Part shown: in pieces, positions 8,267 through 16,541 of the stretch
Layout: every line of letters begins with the position of its first letter
Numbering within the stretch: position 1 is the stretch's first letter
Virus record (IMG/VR): IMGVR_UViG_3300025154_000049
Coordinates: 94,518 to 158,517 of that record
DNA length: 64,000 nt
Origin: a virus
Direction: 5' to 3' (one strand)
Position numbers and translations under genes: made by a program
The notes under the pieces: model-generated
What the model was told of the DNA's origin: nothing
Database searches by the model: none
Seen by the model: only the letters and a program-made list of their open reading frames with translations

Positions 8267-8712
8267 AGCACAAGTTCTCTCATCATAGTGTATGTTGTTT
8301 TGACTCCTTTACATCTTAAGTATATTTCAAACTTATCATTTATATTAGTTGTAGAGTCATACCTATATTTTATAAATCCTACTCCAACACCATAAATAAC
8401 ACTAGAAGTGTGTTGAAGGAATAAAGGTACGTTATTATTTTTCAATACTACTAACACTTTAGAAGCAGGTTTATTAGCTTGTAGTGTCTTCATCAATTCT
8501 CTGGTATCTTTACCATACTCTTTTATCTTTTCTGCATTAGGTTTTTTCCAATCCTCTTTAAATAGAACTACATCAAAAGAATTATAAGCCTCAGAGGATA
8601 TGTCTGAATTTTCCACGTATGGATTTATATAGGTAACTACATTACCTTCCCAGATAGATTCTTCGACTTTTAAAAATTCTATTAAAGAATATAATTCTAA
8701 TTCTATGTTCAT
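8263..8712 (-). CDS. MxEL-tagged protein
   Basis: 149 aa ending TMMRELVL. The N-terminal helix (LELYSLIEFLKVEES) and mixed body match no family I know. Linked by stop/start overlaps on both sides. Confidence 0.75.
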   Translation of the reverse strand: MNIELELYSLIEFLKVEESIWEGNVVTYINPYVENSDISSEAYNSFDVVLFKEDWKKPNAEKIKEYGKDTRELMKTLQANKPASKVLVVLKNNNVPLFLQHTSSVIYGVGVGFIKYRYDSTTNINDKFEIYLRCKGVKTTYTMMRELVL

Positions 8713-8975
8713 CCAATAAGTTCCCTCATAGCTACAAACTTAATCATGAACTCGCCATAACTTTTTATATCTTTGAATATTTTTAATTTACAACCATCTT
8801 TTATATTACTGTTTATAAAGTTTTCTGCATCCCAATTATTCATAGTATTCACTAATTCACAGTTATGGTCATAAGCTACATAACATAATGATGTTACGTT
8901 CTTAATAACGTAATAAGTTTCTTCGTCATATACCAAGTAGTAATAACTAGGGTTTATATCTTTTATTTTACGCAT
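8709..8975 (-). CDS. MxEL-tagged small protein
   Basis: 88 aa from the ATG at 8975, chosen because AGGAG lies 5 nt upstream; the longer frame starts inside a terminator. Tyr-rich N-terminus (INPSYYYLVYDEETYYVI), tail AMRELIG. Confidence 0.75.
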   Translation of the reverse strand: MRKIKDINPSYYYLVYDEETYYVIKNVTSLCYVAYDHNCELVNTMNNWDAENFINSNIKDGCKLKIFKDIKSYGEFMIKFVAMRELIG

Positions 8976-8994
8976 TGATTCTCCTAATAAAAAT

Positions 8995-9012
8995 AGAGTT
9001 GTTGCCAACTCT
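8995..9012 (-). terminator. Rho-independent terminator
   Basis: AGAGTTG-GCAA-CAACTCT followed by ATTTTTATT, between the 9034 and 8975 genes. Confidence 0.7.
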
Positions 9013-9033
9013 GGGGAAAGGGAAAGGGATTTA

Positions 9034-9234
9034 TTATCTTATTAATTCTTTCATCACTCTCTCTCTATTCACACAATCTTGATTATGGTATCTTTTGCTA
9101 CTGTACCACATTCCTGTTTTTTCTTTGATATTAATACAACTGCTTCCTTTATCTATCCATTTTTTGCACCCATCACACACAAATGATTTTCTACTTTTCT
9201 TTACGTAGATTACCTGTCTTCCGTCAGTATCCAT
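9034..9234 (-). CDS. MxEL-tagged zinc-knuckle protein
   Basis: 66 aa from the ATG that overlaps the upstream stop (TAATG). Contains FVCDGCKKWIDKGSSC, a CxxC plus further Cys/His (YHNQDC), a likely zinc site, then the tail RVMKELIR. One of several unrelated folds bearing the tag. Confidence 0.75.
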   Translation of the reverse strand: MDTDGRQVIYVKKSRKSFVCDGCKKWIDKGSSCINIKEKTGMWYSSKRYHNQDCVNRERVMKELIR

Positions 9235-9392
9235 TAAAGTTTCTCTCCACATAATATACAATGATGATTCATTTGACAAGTGTAACAAACATTAGTAAAG
9301 CTAGTTTTAAATTTTTTCTTACATACTTTACATTTTATCTCTATAGCTTTATCTCTTTTTATCTCTTTGTCTTTACACTTAGAACACTTCAT
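9234..9392 (-). CDS. Small multi-CxxC zinc-ribbon protein
   Basis: 52 aa. Four Cys pairs (CSKC, CKVC, CYTC, CILC) in a Lys-rich background suggest two zinc ribbons. First gene after the promoter at 9423-9451; not tagged. Confidence 0.75.
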   Translation of the reverse strand: MKCSKCKDKEIKRDKAIEIKCKVCKKKFKTSFTNVCYTCQMNHHCILCGEKL

Positions 9393-9422
9393 GATGTCTG
9401 CTTTCTTTTTTGTTATGTTATT

Positions 9423-9451
9423 AATATACCACAGCTTATTAATTTTTACAA
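9423..9451 (-). promoter_or_regulatory. Sigma70-type promoter
   Basis: TTGTAA, 17 bp, TATATT with TGG before the -10. The TGTAAC-type site 9458-9475 sits 6 bp from the -35. Confidence 0.65.
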
Positions 9452-9457
9452 GGGGTT

Positions 9458-9475
9458 TGTTAATAAATTGTTACA
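9458..9475 (-). promoter_or_regulatory. Operator-like site
   Basis: TGTAAC-AATTTA-TTAACA on the minus strand, 6 bp upstream of the -35 box, right after the stop at 9476. Confidence 0.45.
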
Positions 9476-9988
9476 TTATTCAACAAGTTCTATCATAGTT
9501 TTCCTAACACGGTTTAATTTTTCCATAGTGCTCTTAGCTCTTCTTTTTACTTTTGCCCTGTCGTACCCAGTAAAAGTTATAAATGTTTTATCTTTAGAAG
9601 CAATACTCTTATGTAATTCTATCTCTTCTATCTTTCTGATGTCTCTGGTTGGTACAAGTTTAGGGAAGTCTTCGTCTTCTTCTAGTTTTATCCCGTCTTT
9701 GTCTTCACTTGCTTTTATAGTACAAGGAACTCCTACAGAATAATCAGAGTATTCATCAGGTATAAAATATTCTACTCTAGCTATAGAAGGAATTTCCTCC
9801 TCTTCAAATTTAGCATTGTATTCATCTCTGAGTCTATTAGCTTCGTAGCCAGAGGTGAATACTCCAACAACCTCTATACTGCTGGCAGAGTAAGAACCGT
9901 AGTTAGATTTATAGCTACCCATAGTAATCCACATGTTACGAACATCTTCATGGATTAGATATAAAGTATAAATAAGATTATCTTTCAT
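9476..9988 (-). CDS. MxEL-tagged protein of the YVVxE/DUF7336-like type
   Basis: 170 aa ending TMIELVE. The N-terminal part (IYTLYLIHEDVRNMWI ... VVGVFTSGYEANRLRDEY) follows a small phage fold in which a signal-like strand precedes a helix that tracks residues A and Y; the 33470 protein has a similar layout. Role unknown. Confidence 0.7.
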   Translation of the reverse strand: MKDNLIYTLYLIHEDVRNMWITMGSYKSNYGSYSASSIEVVGVFTSGYEANRLRDEYNAKFEEEEIPSIARVEYFIPDEYSDYSVGVPCTIKASEDKDGIKLEEDEDFPKLVPTRDIRKIEEIELHKSIASKDKTFITFTGYDRAKVKRRAKSTMEKLNRVRKTMIELVE

Positions 9989-10479
9989 TATTCTACCAGC
10001 TCCTGCATTGTTTCATAGTGTGGAAAAGCATCTAAAAATATTTCAGAATGCCATATAATCATACTTACTAATTGTTCGTATTCTATTTTATTCATGAATT
10101 CTTCTTTAGCTTCTTCTAACATCTCTGCCTTATATAAAGCTCTTGACATCACGGGGGTTAAATTCGCTTCTGTTTCAAAAACCTTATCGGGGAGTAACTT
10201 AAGATTCTTAAAAACATCTTGAGCTATTAAATTAGCCGTAGCTTTAGTAGCCTCTCTACAACTGGCTACTTTCATTTGGGGATACCCTCCAACAAATCTT
10301 GTTCTTACCTTAACTTCCATACCCCATATATTACGCATTGCCATATCAATACCCATAACGTACTCAGAAGATTTTGTAGTTTTTACTATAGGCTTGGGAA
10401 TATTATTTTTACCGTACAAGTTATTATTGTGAACGTGCCCTAATTTATTTAAGTGCATTCCAAAAGGCTTTTTACCCAT
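9988..10479 (-). CDS. MxEL-tagged protein
   Basis: 163 aa ending YETMQELVE. His/Asn-rich N-terminus (GHVHNNNLYGKNN) and a helical C-terminal half. No domain recognised. First gene behind the promoter at 10502. Confidence 0.7.
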   Translation of the reverse strand: MGKKPFGMHLNKLGHVHNNNLYGKNNIPKPIVKTTKSSEYVMGIDMAMRNIWGMEVKVRTRFVGGYPQMKVASCREATKATANLIAQDVFKNLKLLPDKVFETEANLTPVMSRALYKAEMLEEAKEEFMNKIEYEQLVSMIIWHSEIFLDAFPHYETMQELVE

Positions 10480-10501
10480 ATATTATTTCCTTTCTAAAAT
10501 T

Positions 10502-10534
10502 AGTATAGCAAAGAAAAAGGACTTTTTCAAGTCC
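10502..10534 (-). promoter_or_regulatory. Composite terminator-promoter
   Basis: Second copy of the 35-bp element: GGACTT-GAAA-AAGTCC-TTTTTCTTT with TTGAAA in the loop and TATACT 17 bp on. Separates the 10566 operon from the 10479 operon. TGTAAC follows the 10566 gene by a few bp. Confidence 0.8.
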
Positions 10535-10565
10535 TAGGTCATGAGTATTAAATTATTGTTACAAA

Positions 10566-10886
10566 TTATCCTTTAAATCTTTTTTCTTCTTTTAATTCAT
10601 GTATCATATCGTATTTAAGCATTATATCTTTCCATTCTTCATTACCCTCAAACATTTCACATCCTATACCATGTCTTCCAGATAACATAAAACTCTCTGT
10701 TTCGTTATATGTGAAAGAACATACATAACAATAGGGAGTAGAAATGGATTTTCCGTTGTGCCACGGGTGCCCGCACACAAGTCTGTGGTGAGTACATTGA
10801 CAACAACAGCCTATACAAGGTGCCCCTGTTGAAGGCTCGTAAGTATAGTGAGGAAATTTATCTATATTATATTTTTCTACACCCAT
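10566..10886 (-). CDS. Cys/His-rich protein with MxEL-like end
   Basis: 106 aa. Many Cys and His in the middle (CIGCCCQCTHHRLVCGHPW, then CYVC) suggest bound metal. The end YDMIHELKEEKRFKG looks like the tag followed by eight extra residues. Starts 10 bp inside the PTH2-like gene. Confidence 0.75.
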   Translation of the reverse strand: MGVEKYNIDKFPHYTYEPSTGAPCIGCCCQCTHHRLVCGHPWHNGKSISTPYCYVCSFTYNETESFMLSGRHGIGCEMFEGNEEWKDIMLKYDMIHELKEEKRFKG

Positions 10887-11224
10887 AATCGTAATCTCGC
10901 TAAAGATTTTGGTAATAAACTTTCTTCTATAGGATAAATAACTATTCCTGTGAGAGTTCTACCATTAAATTCGGTAAATCCTTCATCAATAATGTCATTA
11001 TATGCGATATTATTGTCTTCTAAAGTTTTTCTAAGATTGTTTAGTTTCTCCAAAGAAGAAACTTTTAATAATATTTTTCTTCTATATGATTCTTGCACCC
11101 ACTTAGCGTGGTTATCCTTTGCACCAGACCAAATAAGGTCAGTTCCATGTCCAACTTGTATTCCCAACTTTGAGATGGACATATTTAAGTCTTCTCTTAA
11201 TAAAAAATATGCTTTAACGACCAT
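10877..11224 (-). CDS. Peptidyl-tRNA hydrolase, PTH2 family
   Basis: 115 aa, the family's usual length. The order of motifs fits PTH2: VVKAYFLLREDLNMSISKLG (catalytic Lys region and helix 1), QVGHG, a Lys-rich strand ILLKVSSLEKLNNL, then IIDEGFTEF and TGIVIYPIEESLL. PTH2 frees tRNA from stalled peptidyl-tRNA. It is the archaeal/eukaryotic-type enzyme, found patchily in bacteria and phages. It fits with the phage tRNAs and tmRNA. AGGAG 6 nt before ATG. Confidence 0.85.
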   Translation of the reverse strand: MVVKAYFLLREDLNMSISKLGIQVGHGTDLIWSGAKDNHAKWVQESYRRKILLKVSSLEKLNNLRKTLEDNNIAYNDIIDEGFTEFNGRTLTGIVIYPIEESLLPKSLARLRLWV

Positions 11225-11256
11225 AAGATACTCCTAAAGACATTCTTTTATAAACA

Positions 11257-12393
11257 TCATATCTTGGTATAATTTTGTAAGTTTTCTTCATATTTTATCC
11301 TATATGGGTTATTTAATCTACCTACGTACTCATGGGAGTAACATAATCTTCTGGTATCTAGTTTCATGTGATGCCATAAATCTTTTTTACTTTGTTTTTG
11401 AGACTTCTCCCTACTTTTTAAATTTGTGGAAGTGGGTCTCCACAAACTACTCGTTTGTCTATACTCCCCCATTCTTATATGAGCTGTTTTAGAAAAATAT
11501 CTATATCCCTTATTTAGAAACATTTCTCCAATGCTATCAGAGAATCGGGTACCTATTCCCATTCCTTGATAATCAGGGAGAACTACCAATCTACTTTCTC
11601 TAAATTTATTCCTATTATCTCCTTCGTATAGAGGAGGAATTCTACTAGGTAAAGATAAATTACCAGAAAACACTATTTCTTGATTTCCCCACAATCCCAC
11701 ATAACACTTCGCTGCTATATTCATATCATTATTTAGATAATGATGTTTTGAGAACAAGTTCCAAGTTTTATAATCTGTCTCATATATGTCGATTTTGATT
11801 TGAGGTCTACATCGAAGTAACCTCCGTTCGGTTAGTTGTCCAGAATCAGTATCAAAAATCCAATCTGGGTCTAACCACTCCACTATATCTCTATGACAAC
11901 TTGATATAGTTATGTTCTTTAAATTATTCTTCCTTATATACTTAGATATCGCAACAGAACAAGCCTTAGCTACATTTCTATCTACTACTGAAGTGAATTC
12001 ATCTATAATAGCATTATCTCTTAAAGACATAGCTAACTCAGCCCTGAATTTTTCTCCATTAGATAAAACATAGTAAGGTTTTGTCCAAGAAGGTATGGTG
12101 TTTAGACCAACTGCTGATAATTTATCTATAGCTTCTTCAGGAGTATCAAAATGACTCGCAATACATCTATCATAATCCCACACACTATGGAGTTCTTTCC
12201 CGAATTCTCTAAGAAGCGTAGTCTTCCCACTACCCGAAGAACCCACTATTAAACCTACATTATAGTTATTATCGCTTAGATTAGGTTTTTCCCAACAATT
12301 AAATATATTAACACCACTAAATTCATAATCAAAACATTTCGATATTTTTTCAGTGTATTCATCAGTTTTAACAGTACATTTAACTTGTCTCAC
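11257..12393 (-). CDS. ABC-type ATPase fused to GNAT acetyltransferase (COG2401-like)
   Basis: 378 aa, GTG start. Residues about 45-200 form an ABC ATPase: Walker A GSSGSGKT, signature LSNGEKFRAELA, Walker B-like NAIIDEFTS, H-loop SSCHRD. Residues about 215-330 form a GNAT domain with LVVLPDYQGMGIGTRFSDSI, the acetyl-CoA loop. This fusion is known as COG2401 and occurs in phages and prokaryotes; its substrate is not established. No membrane segment, so it is not a transporter. Confidence 0.85.
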   Translation of the reverse strand: MRQVKCTVKTDEYTEKISKCFDYEFSGVNIFNCWEKPNLSDNNYNVGLIVGSSGSGKTTLLREFGKELHSVWDYDRCIASHFDTPEEAIDKLSAVGLNTIPSWTKPYYVLSNGEKFRAELAMSLRDNAIIDEFTSVVDRNVAKACSVAISKYIRKNNLKNITISSCHRDIVEWLDPDWIFDTDSGQLTERRLLRCRPQIKIDIYETDYKTWNLFSKHHYLNNDMNIAAKCYVGLWGNQEIVFSGNLSLPSRIPPLYEGDNRNKFRESRLVVLPDYQGMGIGTRFSDSIGEMFLNKGYRYFSKTAHIRMGEYRQTSSLWRPTSTNLKSREKSQKQSKKDLWHHMKLDTRRLCYSHEYVGRLNNPYRIKYEENLQNYTKI

Positions 12394-12396
12394 CGA

Positions 12397-12618
12397 TTAA
12401 CCTCTCTCATCAAACTCTTCAGTCATCTCTTCATAGAACTCACAATCTTCCATGGATTCTAATATCTCTTCACAAAATTGTTTTCTTTTGATACAGAAGA
12501 ACTCTAAATCGAAGGAGTAACCTCCATTATCCGTACTTCCTTCTCCAATTGTTTTTAATTCAGAGTAGCTACAATTAGAACAATATTTTACTTCCAAACA
12601 ATCTCTATCTCCACACAT
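12397..12618 (-). CDS. Cys-rich small protein
   Basis: 73 aa from ATG 12618, chosen because AAGGAG lies 7 nt upstream. Cysteines occur as YCSNC, FCIKRKQFC and EDC, likely a metal-binding site. First gene of the ABC-GNAT/PTH2 operon. Not tagged. Confidence 0.7.
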   Translation of the reverse strand: MCGDRDCLEVKYCSNCSYSELKTIGEGSTDNGGYSFDLEFFCIKRKQFCEEILESMEDCEFYEEMTEEFDERG

Positions 12619-12640
12619 GAATATACTCCTTTTTAAAAAC

Positions 12641-12669
12641 ATTATACCATGAGATATTTAAAATGTCAA
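12641..12669 (-). promoter_or_regulatory. Consensus sigma70-type promoter
   Basis: TTGACA, 17 bp, TATAAT with extended -10 (ATGG). Drives 12618 to 10566. Confidence 0.85.
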
Positions 12670-12680
12670 GCAATAAAAAA

Positions 12681-12721
12681 GTAGTTAAGTTTGTAGGGCA
12701 AACAGCTACATTTTTAACTAC
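12681..12721 (-). terminator. Rho-independent terminator
   Basis: GTAGTTAA...TTAACTAC with an inner GTAG/CTAC pair and a TTTTTT tail. It ends a short transcript from the promoter 12756-12783. Confidence 0.8.
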
Positions 12722-12755
12722 TATAAGAGAAAAGGCAAAAAATGTGTATACTTTT

Positions 12756-12783
12756 ATTATACCACTATTTAGTTATTTGTCAA
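12756..12783 (-). promoter_or_regulatory. Sigma70-type promoter for a very short transcript
   Basis: TTGACA, 16 bp, TATAAT. Only about 70 nt separate it from the terminator at 12681, so it would yield a tiny RNA or an attenuated leader of the next operon. Confidence 0.6.
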
Positions 12784-12792
12784 GTGATAATA

Positions 12793-13110
12793 TTATTCTA
12801 ATTCTATTAAAGTTATATCATAGTCTTTATTAGTCTTTTGAATTCTTATTTCGTAATCTGGCTGAGATTGCTTAATAGTGTCTAGCATATCTTTATTATT
12901 TAATTCCGCTTCAAAGTCAGGTTCATTTCTTTTATAGAGACTTTTGGCTACGTGAAAGGTATCCCCATCTACTCTGGTATAAACAAAATCAGTATCTCCC
13001 TTTGTATTTAAATAAAATACATTCTGCACTTCTGGAAATACATAATCTAGTCCTCGAGGAGGAACATCTGATTTTATATAATCTAATAGTTCTAAAATTC
13101 TTTTTAACAT
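12793..13110 (-). CDS. Small virion-type protein
   Basis: 105 aa. MLKRILELLDYIKSD is a weaker match to the targeting-like peptide (I-L-E present). The body (VFYLNTKGDTDFVYTRVDGD) is beta-rich. Alone behind a late-promoter candidate. Confidence 0.65.
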   Translation of the reverse strand: MLKRILELLDYIKSDVPPRGLDYVFPEVQNVFYLNTKGDTDFVYTRVDGDTFHVAKSLYKRNEPDFEAELNNKDMLDTIKQSQPDYEIRIQKTNKDYDITLIELE

Positions 13111-13153
13111 AGTTTACCCACCACTTCTCCAATACATTCTACCAATGTTTCTT

Positions 13154-13170
13154 CTCATTTAAAATATAAA
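13154..13170 (-). promoter_or_regulatory. Candidate phage late promoter
   Basis: Minus strand TTATATTTTAAATGAG, 44 bp upstream of the 13110 start, directly after the terminator stem 13172-13196 whose U-tract it shares. Confidence 0.55.
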
Positions 13171-13171
13171 A

Positions 13172-13196
13172 GAAACGTCATTTATCATGACGTTTC
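13172..13196 (-). terminator. Rho-independent terminator
   Basis: Perfect 9-bp stem GAAACGTCA/TGACGTTTC followed by TTTTAT, ending the 16144-13243 operon. Confidence 0.85.
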
Positions 13197-13242
13197 GATA
13201 ACCCATTACACCTATAGTGTAAGTACTCATGGCACTTGGGAA

Positions 13243-15249
13243 TTAGTCTTCCATTAGGTCTAATTGTTTGAGAATAGCTTTTATACTTTCATGACCTAAT
13301 TTTAATTTTTGTTGTTTATTTCTCTTGTCTGTTAATATGTCTTTATATTTTTGGAATACTTTCATAACATCATTAAAGAATTCTTCAGACTCCTCGAAAG
13401 GCTTTTTAAAGTCTTCCATTATATCTTCTATCTTCTCTTCTTGGTTTTCGTCTAAATATATCTCATTGTATCTTAGATTCTCTTCCGCCATCCACTGTGC
13501 ATTACTTTTTATACTTTCCCCAATATCTCCAAAGTCAGATTTTAATTCATAGTATTGAAAAGGAACCCATAAGTATTTAAGATAAGAACCATGAAAATCT
13601 TTTTTCTCATATCCTACTATATCTTCTATCTGTTTTATAGTTTCCGAACTTATAACACCATATCTATGTAGTAAATTAACTAAATCTCCGTGCATACTTG
13701 GATACAGAGTTAAGAAAGAATCGAGGGACTGTTCTCTCATATTAACATCAAAGAATTTTTTAACATAACTGGATATTTCTTCATTCTGAGTTAAAGACCT
13801 CCAGATAGATTCTTTAGTTTCGTCTGCATAAACAATATCTATAAAATCTGCTATATCACTATCCATCTCTTTCAAAAATTCTTTGATCTGAACTTCTTGA
13901 TAAACCCAATTATCTTTTACTTTGAAAGCATATCCAGTAAGTTTGTTCATCCCCTCGGATATAGCTTCACTAGAGGGGTTATCTACTAACATAAACAGTT
14001 CAGGGTGCTCTTCCAGATGTGCTTCTGCCACCTCGGAGAAGAAATCTTTAAGACCTTTATGTTCTGATAAAAACTCTAATAGATTTATCTTCCTATCATC
14101 TTTATCCATAAAGGAACCTGTTTCAAACTGAAATTGATATTTTTCAGAAGGGTTTTGATTATTTATTATTACGTATAGAATACCTTGTCCACTATAAGTA
14201 TCATAATAAGACCTATCAGAAGTAGAAGCAGTACACCACCTAGTTCCAGAGCCTAGGTTACAAGATGCTTCATAACTGTTAGGATTCCAAACTTGCCACT
14301 CTTCGTCCTCATAAGCTTTTTCTGCCCTTTGAAAACCTTGTTTTTTAATTTGTCTTTGTCTTTGTTTATTAGATAAAGCTAGTTCTTGGTCTTGAACAGA
14401 ATCCAATCCTACAGCTAAGTCGGGTAATGTCTTGAATTGGAATATATCTTTATTAGGAAATTTCTTTTTATTAGCTTCAAAATCATTTAAGTACTCAGTA
14501 ACTTTATAGAAATCTTCTTCCTTTAAATTATTAGTAGTCCAAAGTTTTAATATCCATCTGGCATAATTTCCAGCGATATCTCCTCCTCTGTAGGTAGGGT
14601 CGAGATTAACAAGTTTCCAAAACAACCCATTATCAATAGCTGAATAGTACTTGTTGTACATATCAGATAAACCTTCATTCATGGATTCGTCTTGGGAATT
14701 ATTCGAGTTAGTTATTTCTACAGTAGTATCGTTTTGAAAGGATACTTCTTTTACTCCTAATTTGAGAGCTATCTCTTTTATAAAATAGGAATCCATCAGT
14801 TGAGAGATAAATTTATTTTTAAATTCTTCTACATCTGAATCTGAATAGTAACCATCAACATCTAAAATTAAATCTTTTTTCCAATAATATAGATGCAATT
14901 GGATTCCTTCTAATCCTAATTGTTCCATTACGTCATGATGTAATGCTTTAGCATTCCACACGTAGTAGTCATTATCCCAGACTAACAGTCTAATAGCTCT
15001 ATTCTTATAAAGCATATTCTTTATTAAATACAAATCTGGATTATGTTCTACTGGATAGAGTTCACCATCTACGTCAGCCTCAACGTAATCAAAGAATTCT
15101 TCAGTTACCTGTTTCAGTTTCTTCTTTTTCTTTTTATGTTTCTTAGGAGATTCTGGATAAATAGCAAGATTAGTAGCAGGAGGATATGATATTTCCACAT
15201 CTCCCTTTAAGATACCCTCAACTATTTTTTTAACTTTATCCAAGCCCAT
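13243..15249 (-). CDS. Large virion-type protein: YVWDA domain plus WCTA domain
   Basis: 668 aa. N-terminus MGLDKVKKIVEGILKG (site I-V-E). A Lys-rich linker (about 35-46), then one YVWDA-type domain (DNDYYVWNAKALHHDV, about 90-110), then LDPTYRG and the core EASCNLGSGTRWCTA, GILYVIINN, YQFQFETGSFMD (about 215-400) shared with 3938-5452. Acidic helical C-terminal part. It joins two virion-associated domains in one chain; activity unknown. Confidence 0.8.
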   Translation of the reverse strand: MGLDKVKKIVEGILKGDVEISYPPATNLAIYPESPKKHKKKKKKLKQVTEEFFDYVEADVDGELYPVEHNPDLYLIKNMLYKNRAIRLLVWDNDYYVWNAKALHHDVMEQLGLEGIQLHLYYWKKDLILDVDGYYSDSDVEEFKNKFISQLMDSYFIKEIALKLGVKEVSFQNDTTVEITNSNNSQDESMNEGLSDMYNKYYSAIDNGLFWKLVNLDPTYRGGDIAGNYARWILKLWTTNNLKEEDFYKVTEYLNDFEANKKKFPNKDIFQFKTLPDLAVGLDSVQDQELALSNKQRQRQIKKQGFQRAEKAYEDEEWQVWNPNSYEASCNLGSGTRWCTASTSDRSYYDTYSGQGILYVIINNQNPSEKYQFQFETGSFMDKDDRKINLLEFLSEHKGLKDFFSEVAEAHLEEHPELFMLVDNPSSEAISEGMNKLTGYAFKVKDNWVYQEVQIKEFLKEMDSDIADFIDIVYADETKESIWRSLTQNEEISSYVKKFFDVNMREQSLDSFLTLYPSMHGDLVNLLHRYGVISSETIKQIEDIVGYEKKDFHGSYLKYLWVPFQYYELKSDFGDIGESIKSNAQWMAEENLRYNEIYLDENQEEKIEDIMEDFKKPFEESEEFFNDVMKVFQKYKDILTDKRNKQQKLKLGHESIKAILKQLDLMED

Positions 15250-15252
15250 TAA

Positions 15253-15459
15253 TTATTCTCTTCCATCAATAAAAGATTTTAACTTGTTAATAAAGGGTTT
15301 TAATATTCTTCTTACTTCCTCGGAGTCAGAATCGGTACTCATAGAATAGTATAGACCGTCTTCTATCTCCTCTAATTCTTTTACTAAGTCAGACAACTCC
15401 GAGCTGTCTTCGTAGTTGTATCCCTCATTTACTATCTTTTGTATTTTTTTAAACGACAT
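15253..15459 (-). CDS. Small acidic virion-type protein
   Basis: 68 aa. MSFKKIQKIVNEGYNYED is a targeting-like peptide (V-N-E instead of I/L-x-E). The rest is acidic and helical. Confidence 0.65.
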   Translation of the reverse strand: MSFKKIQKIVNEGYNYEDSSELSDLVKELEEIEDGLYYSMSTDSDSEEVRRILKPFINKLKSFIDGRE

Positions 15460-15468
15460 TTTAAAACC

Positions 15469-15738
15469 TCAAACTATTCTATTCTTAGTATACTCTTTTT
15501 TAATACGTTCCCTCATTATACCAAATTTGGATTCTCCAAGAGAGGATATCAGGGCATCTTGTATACCCCTTAAATAATATTTATTCTTTTCTGATTTATG
15601 CTCTCGATAATCATAGTATGCTTTTCTATATAAGCTTATTGCGGATTTATCCATAGCATCTCTAGTAGGAGTACCCTTATTTGATATCTCCTCGAACAGC
15701 TTTGTGTTTTCTACATTTTCCAATATCTTCTTGAACAT
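15469..15738 (-). CDS. Small virion-type protein
   Basis: 89 aa. MFKKILENVENTKLFEE carries I-L-E and L-F-E sites. The remaining helical basic region (RMRERIKKEYTKNR-like end) has no known domain. Confidence 0.65.
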   Translation of the reverse strand: MFKKILENVENTKLFEEISNKGTPTRDAMDKSAISLYRKAYYDYREHKSEKNKYYLRGIQDALISSLGESKFGIMRERIKKEYTKNRIV

Positions 15739-15739
15739 T

Positions 15740-16144
15740 TTAATATCTCAGTATCATTACCGCTTGTTTTACTTTAGCATTAAAGTAATTTCTACAATAC
15801 TCTTCTGCCATTTTTTCGTCATAATTTTTACAGGAGTAAATATTTAATGAAACCCTATTAAGATTATCAAAGGTGTGTATAGTTATATTAGATGTTTTTA
15901 AGAATAATACAGTGGAACATCCTTTAAGGTGCTCAAACTCTTCAGGTGTTTTATCAGGGTCTTGTACTGTGTATTCCCAAGTATGTATTTCTACCGAAGT
16001 CATATCTATGAAATCACATAAATCTTGGGTAAACTTCTCTACTCTGTCTTTATTGAAATCTTTTAAATTACAATTGTGTAAATCCAAAATTAATTCTTTT
16101 CCAAGTATCTCCCCCGAATTTATTTTATCTTGTATTTCCGACAT
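15740..16144 (-). CDS. Hypothetical protein heading a virion-type operon
   Basis: 134 aa. It lacks the targeting-like N-terminus. Alpha/beta composition (ELILDLHNCNLKDFNKDRVE; CDFIDMTSVEIHTWEYTVQD) resembles S-adenosylmethionine decarboxylase-like small folds only loosely, so no function is given. Behind a late-promoter candidate. Confidence 0.65.
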   Translation of the reverse strand: MSEIQDKINSGEILGKELILDLHNCNLKDFNKDRVEKFTQDLCDFIDMTSVEIHTWEYTVQDPDKTPEEFEHLKGCSTVLFLKTSNITIHTFDNLNRVSLNIYSCKNYDEKMAEEYCRNYFNAKVKQAVMILRY

Positions 16145-16180
16145 TTTAGTATTCCCTCAACTAATGCTAAAAACAATAAT

Positions 16181-16200
16181 TATCTATTTAAAATATAAAT
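16181..16200 (-). promoter_or_regulatory. Candidate phage late promoter
   Basis: Minus strand ATTTATATTTTAAATAGATA, identical over 18 bp to the motif at 33451-33470, 37 bp before the 16144 start. Confidence 0.6.
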
Positions 16201-16220
16201 TAATCAATTGTTTTTTAACA

Positions 16221-16541
16221 CTAATTTACTAATTCGTGCATGGTGCCAAATATCTCTACATCTTCTTTAGAGTATACATCTACTTCATAGACACTTCCCG
16301 TATTTCTACTAAGCCAAACTTTTATCCTACTTTTCCAACAGGGTCTAACTCTATCGTTTACTAAATTAATAACACTGCGGAAATAGTTGTATATATCATT
16401 TATGTTTTCAAATTCCCATACCCAATAGTTATTATTAGGCATAGTTTTAATAACTAAATAAGAATTCCCCAAAAAATTCCTAGATATTCTTATGTAATAT
16501 TTATTTTCCGTAGCCTCATCTATGGAAGTTATTCTTTTCAT
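16221..16541 (-). CDS. MxEL-tagged small protein
   Basis: 106 aa ending GTMHELVN. Middle reads NNYWVWEFENINDIYNYF. It is the last gene of its block: nothing starts within 70 bp downstream, yet the tag is intact. Confidence 0.75.
   Translation of the reverse strand: MKRITSIDEATENKYYIRISRNFLGNSYLVIKTMPNNNYWVWEFENINDIYNYFRSVINLVNDRVRPCWKSRIKVWLSRNTGSVYEVDVYSKEDVEIFGTMHELVN

Noticed and set aside
15740-16144. AdoMet decarboxylase-like enzyme
   Set aside because: Only a vague alpha/beta similarity; no catalytic residues seen.
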